NCBI GenBank assembly: GCA_902462205.1
Contig: CABQAR010000005.1
Coordinates: forward strand, 41,857-105,856
Length of the DNA: 64,000 bases
Source of the DNA: an uncultured Dialister sp.
Lineage (GTDB): Bacteria > Bacillota > Negativicutes > Veillonellales > Dialisteraceae
Direction of reading: 5' to 3'
The stretch's first letter is position 1, and the number at the start of each line of letters is the position of its first letter. Shown here in pieces: positions 35,520-44,017 of this stretch. A program made the translations under genes and the position numbers. The notes below the pieces were generated by a model, which saw nothing but the letters and a program-made list of their open reading frames with translations, made no database searches and was not told the origin of the DNA.

Positions 35520-36848
35520 ATGAGTAAGCCTCTTGTAGCAATAGTGGGACGCCCGAATGTGGGTAAGTCGACCATTATTAATGGACTGGCACAAAAACGT
35601 GTGTCCATTGTTGAAGATATTCCCGGTGTTACACGGGACAGGATTTATTGTGATGTCCGCTGGCTGGATCGTGAATTTACGATGATTGATACCGGCGGTA
35701 TTGAGTTCAGAAATGATAACGACCAGATTTCTGATGGGATCCGCCAGCAGGCAGAGCTGGCCATGGAAGAGGCGGATGTCATTTTATTCGTCGTCGATGC
35801 CAGAGCCGGCGTGACAGATGATGATGAAACCATTGCGGGCATGCTGCGGAGAACAGGGAAACCGGTCGTCCTTTGTGTCAACAAGGTGGACAGTGAAAAC
35901 CAGGAAATGGAGGTCTATGAATTCTATTCGTTAGGACTTGGAGATCCGATGCCGCTTTCTGCAGTCAATCATTTGGGATTCGGTGATTTGCTGGATAAGA
36001 TTTCGGAAGGATTTCCGCCTAAAGAGGAATATGATTCTCCTGATATCATCCGGACGGCGATTGTCGGACGTCCGAATGTGGGGAAATCGACGCTCATCAA
36101 TTCGCTGCTCGGCTACCAGCGTTCTCTGGTGGCTGACGAAATGGGAACAACCCGTGATGCAGTCGATTCCGTCTGGAAATATAAGGGAAAGACATTTATC
36201 CTTGTGGATACGGCCGGCATGCGTAAGAAGAGCAAGATTGACGAGCCGCTTGAAAGATACAGCGTGATACGGTCAATCCGTGCGATTGATAATTGCGACG
36301 TGGCCATTTTCGTCATTGATGCGAAGGACATGCTCACTGAGCAGGATAAGAAAATCATCGGATATATCCACGAAGCCGGAAAAGGTCTGATCCTTATGGT
36401 GAACAAGTGGGATGCTGTCGAAAAAGAGACTAATACCATGGTGGAGCTTGAGAAACAGATCCGTGATGGATTGCCCTTTGCGCCGTATGTATCGATGCTG
36501 TTCGGTTCTGCTTTGACAAAGCAGCGTATCCAGCGCCTTGGCGATATGATTTACAATGTGGCGGAGCAGCAGACGATGCGTGTATCCACATCGGTCCTGA
36601 ATGACCTTCTGGAGGATGCAAAGATTGTCAATCCCCCACCGGCACATTCCGGCCGTGTTGCCAAGATCTACTATATGACGCAGGTTGGAATCAGGCCGCC
36701 TACTTTCGTCATGTTTGTCAATGATGCGAATCTGATCCATTTCTCCTATGTACGCTTCATCGAGAATCGTTTGAGGGATGCTTTTTCCTTTGAGGGGTCG
36801 CCGATCCGCATCGTGGTAAGAAGTAAGAAAGACGGTGATGAGCTGTGA
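35520..36848 (+). CDS. der: Ribosome biogenesis GTPase Der (EngA)
   Basis: The 442-residue protein has two GTPase domains in tandem, each with GRPNVGKST (near residues 9 and 184), plus DTGG and DTAG switch motifs, NKVD and NKWD specificity motifs, and a C-terminal KH-like domain. It acts in 50S subunit assembly and is essential in model bacteria. It heads the der-plsY-gpsA group. Confidence 0.96.
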   Translation: MSKPLVAIVGRPNVGKSTIINGLAQKRVSIVEDIPGVTRDRIYCDVRWLDREFTMIDTGGIEFRNDNDQISDGIRQQAELAMEEADVILFVVDARAGVTDDDETIAGMLRRTGKPVVLCVNKVDSENQEMEVYEFYSLGLGDPMPLSAVNHLGFGDLLDKISEGFPPKEEYDSPDIIRTAIVGRPNVGKSTLINSLLGYQRSLVADEMGTTRDAVDSVWKYKGKTFILVDTAGMRKKSKIDEPLERYSVIRSIRAIDNCDVAIFVIDAKDMLTEQDKKIIGYIHEAGKGLILMVNKWDAVEKETNTMVELEKQIRDGLPFAPYVSMLFGSALTKQRIQRLGDMIYNVAEQQTMRVSTSVLNDLLEDAKIVNPPPAHSGRVAKIYYMTQVGIRPPTFVMFVNDANLIHFSYVRFIENRLRDAFSFEGSPIRIVVRSKKDGDEL

Positions 36849-37441
36849 TGGGCTCTGTCATGACTGTCATACTTGCCTATTTTATCGGAGCCATTCCCTG
36901 CGGTTATATCATAGGGAAATTGTTTTACCATGTTGATTTAAGGAAGACGGGCAGCGGAAATATCGGAGCGACCAATGCATATCGCGCATTGGGGACGAAA
37001 GCCGGACTGATCGTATTTCTCTGTGATTTCCTGAAAGGCTTTGCCGCCGTTCATTTGGGAATGCCCGATCCGATGGTGGTGCTTGCCTGTGCTTTGGCGG
37101 CCATTATCGGTAATGACTGGTCCGTATTTCTGAAATTTAAGAGCGGAAAGGGGGTTGCCTGCGGCGTAGGGGCATTTACTTATATTTGCGCGCCTGCAAC
37201 ACTGTCGGCGTTCCTTGTCTGGCTCGCAGTCTTTAAGTGGAAAAAAATCGTCTCGCTGGCATCCATTGTGTCGGCACCGGTAGTGCCCCTTGTGATATTT
37301 ATCGTAGGCGAGCCGCTGGAATACTTTGTATTCAGTGCCATTGCGGCTCTGATAGTTGTAGTTAAGCATAAGGATAATATAGGACGGCTTCTTCGCGGGG
37401 AAGAAAAGCCGATCACATCTGGAAAGAAGGGATCTCTGTGA
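36848..37441 (+). CDS. plsY: Acyl-phosphate glycerol-3-phosphate acyltransferase PlsY
   Basis: The 197-residue membrane protein has the PlsY motifs SGNIGATNAYRALG (near 37-50), the KSGKGVACG loop (near 98) and about five hydrophobic helices. It transfers an acyl group from acyl phosphate to glycerol-3-phosphate, the first step of phospholipid synthesis. Its ATG overlaps the der stop by one base. Confidence 0.94.
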   Translation: MGSVMTVILAYFIGAIPCGYIIGKLFYHVDLRKTGSGNIGATNAYRALGTKAGLIVFLCDFLKGFAAVHLGMPDPMVVLACALAAIIGNDWSVFLKFKSGKGVACGVGAFTYICAPATLSAFLVWLAVFKWKKIVSLASIVSAPVVPLVIFIVGEPLEYFVFSAIAALIVVVKHKDNIGRLLRGEEKPITSGKKGSL

Positions 37442-38454
37442 AAATAGCCATGATTGGCTCCGGCGGATGGGGGACGGCGATGGTAACGGAGCTGGCTGGG
37501 CGGCATGACGATCTGGTGCTTTATTGCCGCCGTGAGGAGTCAGCCGTCAAATTAAGAACGACGAGAGAGAATAAAGAATATCTGCCGGGAGTGAGGATTC
37601 CCGTTCATGTGAAAATTACGAGCGACCTTGAGAGAGCGGTCAAAGGTGCATCATGTGTGGTCCTGAGCACGCCTTCAAAGGCAATTGAAGGAATGTCGGC
37701 AGATATAGCTCCTTATCTGTCAAAAGGCACGGTCATGGTTTCTGCGGCAAAAGGGCTTGCGGATGCGGAAGGACACCGTCTTTCAGAGGTTATAGCCCAA
37801 AAGCTGAGCGGGATTACAGATAAAATCGTGGTCCTGTCTGGACCGAACCATGCGGAAGAAGTGGGAATGGGACTGCCGGCAGCCACTGTGGCGGCTGCAG
37901 AGGTTCCTGAGGCTGTGCAGATCGTGCAGGATATTTTTATGAGTCCTGTTTTCCGTGTATACCGCAGCGAAGATATCCGCGGAGTGGAATACGGAGGAGC
38001 GCTCAAGAATATCATTGCCCTTGCCTGCGGCGCGCAGGACGGAATCGGCCTTGGTGATAACTGCCGCGCGGCATTGATGACGCGCGGGCTGGTAGAAATG
38101 GCACGGTTCGGTGTTCATTTCGGTGCAAAAAGGGAAACCTTTTTCGGACTGTCCGGTATGGGAGATCTGATTGCCACCTGTACCAGCACGCACAGCAGGA
38201 ATCATTCTGCAGGACTGCTGCTTGGACAGGGAAAAAGCGCGAAGGAAATCTGTGAAGGCACGAACATGGTCGTAGAGGGTATGCGGACGGCGATGCTTGT
38301 CAATGAAATTGCCAAAAAAGAAAACGTGGATATGCCGATCACGGAAGAAGTCTGCCGCCTGCTTAATGGAGAGCACACAGCGCAGGAAGCCTTGGAGAAT
38401 CTGATGTCCCGGGCAAAAAAGGCTGAGATAGAGACTTATCTGGAAACGTATTAA
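37438..38454 (+). CDS. gpsA: NAD(P)-dependent glycerol-3-phosphate dehydrogenase
   Basis: The 338-residue enzyme has the N-terminal nucleotide motif GSGGWGTA (near 7-14), the catalytic-lysine region YGGALKNIIALACG and the FFGLSGMGDLIATCTS block (given in parts). It makes the glycerol-3-phosphate used by PlsY, and the two genes overlap by four bases. The start is GTG 37438 with GAAGGGA upstream. Confidence 0.95.
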   Translation: MKIAMIGSGGWGTAMVTELAGRHDDLVLYCRREESAVKLRTTRENKEYLPGVRIPVHVKITSDLERAVKGASCVVLSTPSKAIEGMSADIAPYLSKGTVMVSAAKGLADAEGHRLSEVIAQKLSGITDKIVVLSGPNHAEEVGMGLPAATVAAAEVPEAVQIVQDIFMSPVFRVYRSEDIRGVEYGGALKNIIALACGAQDGIGLGDNCRAALMTRGLVEMARFGVHFGAKRETFFGLSGMGDLIATCTSTHSRNHSAGLLLGQGKSAKEICEGTNMVVEGMRTAMLVNEIAKKENVDMPITEEVCRLLNGEHTAQEALENLMSRAKKAEIETYLETY

Positions 38455-38527
38455 TTGCCGGTAAATTTTATAAATAAGGGGAGCCGAAGATTTTTTATAT
38501 ATAGTATGTATATGCTATGATGTATGG

Positions 38528-38533
38528 TATAAT
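38528..38533 (+). promoter_or_regulatory. TG-extended -10 element upstream of rsmD
   Basis: TGGTATAAT (38525-38533) fits an extended -10. The predicted transcript start leaves a very short leader (about 13-15 bases) before the rsmD ATG, which also has only a weak ribosome binding site. No good -35 was seen. Confidence 0.4.
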
Positions 38534-38552
38534 CTAAATCGGATGTTTTAAA

Positions 38553-39125
38553 ATGAGGATTATTGGAGGAAGCGCAAGGGGAACGATACTTTCATCACCG
38601 GATGGAAGAGCAACGACCAGACCGACATTGGGCAGGGTACGGGAAAGCATATTCAACGTACTGGCGAATGTGGGGCTGCTGGATACCTGCGTGCTGGATA
38701 TTTTTGCAGGAACAGGTGCGATGGGGCTTGAAGCGCTGAGCCGCGGTGCCACGCATGCCACGTTTTTGGATCGATCCACGGCAGGGATAATCAGGAGCAA
38801 TGCTGCGAAATGTCATTTTGATGGGCAGATCAGAGTCCTGTCGGGAGAAGTGGAAAGATCCCTGGTGTCATTGGAAGGGAATCAATATGATTATATATTT
38901 ATGGATCCCCCTTACGGAAAAGGCTATATAAATAAGATTCTTGCATTGATTTTTGCTTGCAGGCTTCCTGCTGACAATGCTATTATTATTGCAGAGCATT
39001 CTAAATCAGAACCACCGGATATTTCCCTTTTACAGGGGAAATGCGCAGTCTGGAAAGAGAAGAAGGTGGGAGATACTGTCGTTACTTACTTGCTCTGTCA
39101 GAATCGTAGAGGAGCGAGTTCATGA
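38553..39125 (+). CDS. rsmD: 16S rRNA (guanine966-N2)-methyltransferase RsmD
   Basis: The 190-residue SAM-dependent methyltransferase has RIIGGSARG at the start, the SAM motif DIFAGTGAMGLEALSRGA and the catalytic MDPPYGKGY. It modifies G966 of 16S rRNA. The pairing rsmD-coaD is a common order; the genes overlap by four bases. Confidence 0.93.
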   Translation: MRIIGGSARGTILSSPDGRATTRPTLGRVRESIFNVLANVGLLDTCVLDIFAGTGAMGLEALSRGATHATFLDRSTAGIIRSNAAKCHFDGQIRVLSGEVERSLVSLEGNQYDYIFMDPPYGKGYINKILALIFACRLPADNAIIIAEHSKSEPPDISLLQGKCAVWKEKKVGDTVVTYLLCQNRRGASS

Positions 39126-39613
39126 AAGTTGCTATTTGCCCGGGGAGTTATGATCCGGTCACGTACGGTCATCTGGATATTATAAAAAGAAGTGCAGTGC
39201 TCGTAGATAAGCTGATTGTAACTATTTTTGTAAATCCGACGAAAAAATCTTCCATGTTTACCCTGGAGGAACGATTGCAGATGCTTCGGGAAACAACGAA
39301 GGATATTCCCAACGTGGAAGTAGATACATCGACAGGGCTTCTCAATGTCTATGCGGCAAAAAAAGATTGCCACCTGCTCATCAGAGGCCTGAGGGCGTTC
39401 AGTGACTTTGAATATGAATTCCAGAGAGCGTTGATGATAAAGAAAATCGATCCGACACTTGAAACAGCATTTTTTATGACGGACAGCCGATATTCTTACC
39501 TGTCATCCACGGGTGTACGGGAGCTGGCACATTTCAACGGGGACGTATCCCAGATGGTGCCGCCTTATGTGCAGGATATGATAAAAATGAAAATGGATTC
39601 CATAAAGAAATGA
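39122..39613 (+). CDS. coaD: Phosphopantetheine adenylyltransferase
   Basis: The 163-residue enzyme has the nucleotidyltransferase motif GSYDPVTYGHLDI at the N-terminus and the YSYLSSTGVREL motif near residue 124. It forms dephospho-CoA, the fourth step of CoA synthesis. Length and motifs are standard. Confidence 0.95.
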   Translation: MKVAICPGSYDPVTYGHLDIIKRSAVLVDKLIVTIFVNPTKKSSMFTLEERLQMLRETTKDIPNVEVDTSTGLLNVYAAKKDCHLLIRGLRAFSDFEYEFQRALMIKKIDPTLETAFFMTDSRYSYLSSTGVRELAHFNGDVSQMVPPYVQDMIKMKMDSIKK

Positions 39614-39622
39614 GGCCGTAAA

Positions 39623-40099
39623 ATGGATACAAGAAAATTACTGGAAGAACTGGAAAATGTGATTGCCAATGCAAATGATGTTCCCTTCACCAACAAAAAG
39701 ATGGTGGACAGAGATGAGATCGCACGTCTGATCGATGCCATCAATCAGTCTCTCCCGAATGAACTGGAAAGTGCAAGACGGATCGTGGCAGATAAAGAGC
39801 GTATCCTTCTTGATGCAGAGAAAAAAGCGGACGACACGATTGCACAGGCGAAAGATTATATCGCAAGGATTACGGAAGAAAGCGAGCTTGTAAAACAGGC
39901 GCAGGAAAGGGCAAACGAAGTCGTGACGACGGCAAACCGTTCGGCCGAAGAGCTTCGGAGCAGCTCGGTGACTTATGCGACCGACGTACTCAAATATGTG
40001 GAAACCAACATGGAAAATATGCTGGATACCCTGAAAAAGAATCGTCAGAGCCTGATTGATTCCAATAAAGCGGCAGTACAGCAGGAAGAACAGAAATAA
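39623..40099 (+). CDS. Coiled-coil protein of unknown function downstream of coaD
   Basis: The 158-residue protein is highly charged and almost wholly helical, with heptad-like runs through about residues 50-140 and no membrane segment or cysteine. The central part resembles the stalk of V/F-type ATPase subunits or DivIVA-like proteins only in general composition. It lies ten bases after coaD and is followed by a terminator, so it is in the rsmD-coaD unit. No function is claimed. Confidence 0.65.
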   Translation: MDTRKLLEELENVIANANDVPFTNKKMVDRDEIARLIDAINQSLPNELESARRIVADKERILLDAEKKADDTIAQAKDYIARITEESELVKQAQERANEVVTTANRSAEELRSSSVTYATDVLKYVETNMENMLDTLKKNRQSLIDSNKAAVQQEEQK

Positions 40100-40106
40100 T
40101 ATCAGC

Positions 40107-40135
40107 AGAGGAGTCTTTTCAGGCTCCTTTTTTTG
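40107..40135 (+). terminator. Intrinsic terminator before comEA
   Basis: AGGAGTC pairs with GGCTCCT (one G-U pair) and is followed by seven T. Confidence 0.75.
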
Positions 40136-40182
40136 CGGGATTTTTCAGTAAAATATCTGTGTATGAAAAGAGGAGGCCGGTC

Positions 40183-40749
40183 ATGGAATACAGGAACAGA
40201 AAATATATATTGCTTTGCACACTTATTTTTTGCGTTCTGGCCGTGACGGGTGTTTTTTATTTTGTATTCAGGGGGAATCCGGAAGAGGCGGGCGCATCTT
40301 CCCTGGTGGCAGAAATTAATATGGAAGACCATCAGGGGAGGCATGAAAACAGTCTGCTTGTGTATGTGGTAGGGGCGGTGAAGGAACCGGGAGTCTATGA
40401 GCTGCCCGCAGGAAGCCGGATCTATGATGCCGTTAAGGCTGCCGGGGATGTCATCCCTTATGCGGATCTGGAAGCCGTCAATATGTCGGAAAAAATCGAA
40501 GACGGTACGAAAATCCATATACCGCTGAATCCGATGCAGATAAATCCCGGAGCTGCAGGGAAGGTCAATATTAACACAGCGGCTGACATAGAATTGAAAA
40601 CATTGCCCGGAGTAGGAGAAAAAACAGCAGATCGCATCATACAGTACAGAAATGAACAGGGCGGATTTAAATCCAAAGAGGAAATTAAGGAAGTGCCTAC
40701 TATCGGAGAAGGAAAATATTCAAAGATTTCCGACCACATTACGTTATGA
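40183..40749 (+). CDS. comEA: Competence protein ComEA (SLBB plus helix-hairpin-helix)
   Basis: The 188-residue protein has one N-terminal membrane anchor (residues 8-27), an SLBB domain (VYVVGAVKEPGVYELPAG near 63-80) and a C-terminal double helix-hairpin-helix (VNINTAADIELKTLPGVGEKTADRI, in parts) that binds double-stranded DNA. It is the DNA receptor for transformation. AGGAGG precedes ATG 40183. It overlaps comEC by four bases. Confidence 0.93.
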   Translation: MEYRNRKYILLCTLIFCVLAVTGVFYFVFRGNPEEAGASSLVAEINMEDHQGRHENSLLVYVVGAVKEPGVYELPAGSRIYDAVKAAGDVIPYADLEAVNMSEKIEDGTKIHIPLNPMQINPGAAGKVNINTAADIELKTLPGVGEKTADRIIQYRNEQGGFKSKEEIKEVPTIGEGKYSKISDHITL

Positions 40750-42989
40750 ATACGAAGTATGTGCTTGTCTGGTGCAGCATCCTGCTTTCCGTTGGGATAT
40801 GGCTGTCAAAATATACAGGAATTTCTTATTTTATGGGAATGGGCAGTTCCCTTTTTTTATGGTTTCTCATTCTTTTATCGTATAAATACAGAAAAAACGG
40901 TATCGTTTTGATATGCGGCGCTGTTTTTGTCTGTCTCGCCGGTATCATGCGCATGGAACTGGCACAGGAGGCATGGAGGCAGCAGTCACATTACCTTGTA
41001 GGCAGTGAGGGGACCTTTTACGGGGTCATTGCGGAAGAACCTCTGGTTGTCCGGGGAGAGAACGGTTATGTCCGATATGCAATGGATCTGGAGCAAATCC
41101 GTTATGCGGACGGAGAGGAAAGAAATATCTCAGGTGCAGCTTATCTGTATGATTTCTCTTCTGACCGTAAATATCAGACAGGAAGCGCCGTGGCGGTATC
41201 CGGTGAATTAAAGGCGATCCGGCTTTACAGAAATCCGGGAAGGATTGATCTGGAAGGGCGGTATCAGAGCAGAAATCTAATCGGCCGTATTTATAATAAG
41301 GAACCGGAAAAGCTCAGATATATGGGGGAGACCGGCAAATATGGCGTGGTCAGGTGGGCAGAAAGCTGCCGGGCGGGTTTTAAGGACTCTTTTTCTCCAT
41401 ATGTGGACAAAATCAGGCTGCACATGCTGATGACGCTCCTTTTCGGTGGCCATTATTCTGACATACCTGAAGAAATCATCCGTTCGTTTTCACAAACGGG
41501 GATGATCCATATTTTATCGGTGTCCGGCTCACATGTTTCACTTTTGTTTGGATTCCTGTACCTGTTGGGGAAATGGATCGGCCTTCCGGAAAAGGTTACA
41601 GCAGTTCCGGCTATATTGCTCACTCTGTTTTATGGCGCTTTGGCCGGTTTCGTCCCGCCCGTCATCCGTGCAGTCGTGATGGGGATTCTGGCAGTGGTCG
41701 GTGTCCTTATCCATCGGGACAAGGTGGCGCTGAATCTTTTGGGCGCGGCAGTGACGGGAATGCTCTTATGGAATCCCTATTTCTTGCAGGATATCAGCTT
41801 CCAGTTGTCGGTCTGCGCTTCCGCAGGCATCCTGCTTTTTTATGGCACTTTCCGAAAATGGCTGGGGCATATTTCCGTATTGCCGATGTGGGTACGGGAG
41901 GTCTGTGCAATGTCCGTTTCGGCGCAGCTATTGACGGTTCCTGTCGTACTGTATCATTTCCATGCGCTTCCCCTGTATTTCCTGCTTTCCAATTTGGCAG
42001 TGGCGCCGCTTCTGGAGTGGGTGATTATTTCAGGCCTTGCGGCAGCACTGTTTTCGCTTGTCCTTCCTCCTTTATCCGGAGGTATTTTATATATGTCGGA
42101 TTATCTGCTGTGGGCAGGAATCCGTTTAAATATGTGGATATCTTCCCTGCCTCACGCATCCGTCGCCATCGGCGGACTGACTTTTCCGCAGGCTGCCGCC
42201 TACTATGCAGGTATAACGGTTCTTTATTTCAGAAACGGACTGAAACAAAAAAGAATCTATAAAATTTCGGCGGGAGCTTTTCTTTCTGCAATGGCGGTCA
42301 TGGTGGCGGTATCGTATGTAATGAGGCCTGAAACAGTTCTTTACGTTCCTGATTTAGGTATGGACAGAGGAGCCATCCTTATATCCAAAGACAGGAAAAT
42401 CGTATATTATAAAAGCAATAGCCTTTCATCATCCGTAAGCGAAAGAGAGTTTTTGTCTTTCCTTGGCTATAAAGGAATTTTTGATGCAGATATCCTCATC
42501 CTTGATCGGGATGCGGCAAAAGGGGCTGTATTGCCTTCTGCAATGATTCCTGCGCAGGAAATATGGATATCCGGTGATAAAACCGGACCCCTGCATGAAG
42601 AAACAGGCGGGCGGAACGGAAATGTCCGCTCGTTTTGTCAGGGGACGATCCGCCTGAAAAACGGAATGAATGTATTGACGAATGGAAGCGGCTGGGCAAT
42701 CATGGATGATGACTGGGGCGTTTATTTTGCAGGAAGCATGCTGCCGGAAGGAACGCGGCCTTCCCATATGGTATGGGTGGGCGGCTCCCATGGATTCAAG
42801 CCGGCAGTGGCATTTGAAGAATTGGAAAGAATCAGGCCGGAAGCAGCTGTTTATACGGGGAGAGGGAAATACAGCGGAGAAGATACGGATGCATTCCACC
42901 TGTATGGATGTCCCGTCGTACAGACAGAGGAAAGCGGAATGGTAGAAGTCATCCTTACCGGACAGGGGTGGGAGATTTTTTCTCATTGA
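40746..42989 (+). CDS. comEC: DNA uptake channel ComEC/Rec2, with degenerate C-terminal beta-lactamase-like domain
   Basis: The 747-residue membrane protein has two N-terminal helices with the DUF4131 region, an OB-like part, and the Competence domain with SQTGMIHILSVSGSHVSLL near residue 245 and several membrane helices up to about residue 530. The C-terminal 220 residues line up with the metallo-beta-lactamase domain of ComEC (LYVPDLGMDRGAILI near 535 replaces the usual DVGQGDA), but no HxHxDH metal motif is seen. The protein would form the channel for single-stranded DNA uptake. Whether it can cut DNA is doubtful. Confidence 0.9.
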   Translation: MNTKYVLVWCSILLSVGIWLSKYTGISYFMGMGSSLFLWFLILLSYKYRKNGIVLICGAVFVCLAGIMRMELAQEAWRQQSHYLVGSEGTFYGVIAEEPLVVRGENGYVRYAMDLEQIRYADGEERNISGAAYLYDFSSDRKYQTGSAVAVSGELKAIRLYRNPGRIDLEGRYQSRNLIGRIYNKEPEKLRYMGETGKYGVVRWAESCRAGFKDSFSPYVDKIRLHMLMTLLFGGHYSDIPEEIIRSFSQTGMIHILSVSGSHVSLLFGFLYLLGKWIGLPEKVTAVPAILLTLFYGALAGFVPPVIRAVVMGILAVVGVLIHRDKVALNLLGAAVTGMLLWNPYFLQDISFQLSVCASAGILLFYGTFRKWLGHISVLPMWVREVCAMSVSAQLLTVPVVLYHFHALPLYFLLSNLAVAPLLEWVIISGLAAALFSLVLPPLSGGILYMSDYLLWAGIRLNMWISSLPHASVAIGGLTFPQAAAYYAGITVLYFRNGLKQKRIYKISAGAFLSAMAVMVAVSYVMRPETVLYVPDLGMDRGAILISKDRKIVYYKSNSLSSSVSEREFLSFLGYKGIFDADILILDRDAAKGAVLPSAMIPAQEIWISGDKTGPLHEETGGRNGNVRSFCQGTIRLKNGMNVLTNGSGWAIMDDDWGVYFAGSMLPEGTRPSHMVWVGGSHGFKPAVAFEELERIRPEAAVYTGRGKYSGEDTDAFHLYGCPVVQTEESGMVEVILTGQGWEIFSH

Positions 42990-43005
42990 GGAGTAAGCGG
43001 AAACA

Positions 43006-44004
43006 ATGGCAATAAAAAATCAGGTGAAAGAGAATTGCAGGATCTTGTATGGAGATGATCCTGTTTCCATCAGCATACGGAAAGAGGAAATCATCAGGGA
43101 GTATTTCCATGGAGAAATACCTGATGTAACGGTTCTGGAACCGCCGGGAAACTATGATTATTACAGAAATTATTTAGGGGGGCAGTCCTTGTTTTCTGCG
43201 CAGACGGCTGTCGTCATACAGGAACCTTTTTTCATAAAAAAAGCAATGAAATCTGCGAAGGAAGAAAAGGCTTTTGCAGAATTCATGGAATTGCTGAAAG
43301 AATTATCATCGGACACGCTGGTCATATTTACGGCGGAAGGGTCTTTGGACAAGCGGACAAAAGCGGTGAAGGAGCTTCTCTCTGTATGCAGGGGGGAAGA
43401 ATGCTCATTGCTTCCGCCCAAAGAAGGGGCATCCGTCATGGTGCGTCTTCTGATGGATGCGGGGAAGCGGGTGGAACCGGAAGCCCGTTCTTATCTGGAA
43501 GAGGTGCTGGGGTCATGGAGCGTACTTTCCCGTCCCCTTCTGCAAACGGAATGTGATAAGATTGTACTGATGGCAGGTGACAGGCCCGGTATATCTCAAA
43601 GGCTTTTGGAAGCAGCACTTCCTGATTATATGGATCAGGGGATTTTCAGGTTTACTGATGCGCTCCTTGCCAAAAAGGCATCCGTGGTTTTGCAGAGTGC
43701 AGACCGCGTATTTACCAATCCGTCGGAAACATTGAAGAATATAGGTTTTCTGGCATCACGGTTTCGAAAGATCAAGATGCTCAAGGAAATGCAGAGGAAT
43801 CGGAAGCCGATTCCGGACATGCAAAAGATATTGGAAATACGGAACCAGTGGGCATGGAAAAGTTTGTTGAAAGATGCGTCACATATTACAGAAGCTGATG
43901 CGGAATGGTTTCTTGTACGGCTTTTTGATTACCAGATGGGAATCCGTCAGGGAAGCAGTGAAACGCTAAAAGACTTGCTGCTCCAATTTTGTTTAAGGAA
44001 ATAG
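43006..44004 (+). CDS. holA: DNA polymerase III delta subunit
   Basis: The 332-residue protein matches HolA/YqeN: an N-terminal part with ILYGDDPVSISIRKEEI, a middle region with the LVIFTAEGSLDKRTKAVKEL strand-helix (in parts), and a C-terminal collar-like helical domain. It is the clamp-loader subunit that opens the sliding clamp. The position directly after comEC is the usual one in Firmicutes. Confidence 0.9.
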   Translation: MAIKNQVKENCRILYGDDPVSISIRKEEIIREYFHGEIPDVTVLEPPGNYDYYRNYLGGQSLFSAQTAVVIQEPFFIKKAMKSAKEEKAFAEFMELLKELSSDTLVIFTAEGSLDKRTKAVKELLSVCRGEECSLLPPKEGASVMVRLLMDAGKRVEPEARSYLEEVLGSWSVLSRPLLQTECDKIVLMAGDRPGISQRLLEAALPDYMDQGIFRFTDALLAKKASVVLQSADRVFTNPSETLKNIGFLASRFRKIKMLKEMQRNRKPIPDMQKILEIRNQWAWKSLLKDASHITEADAEWFLVRLFDYQMGIRQGSSETLKDLLLQFCLRK

Positions 44005-44017
44005 ACGAGGGAATGCT

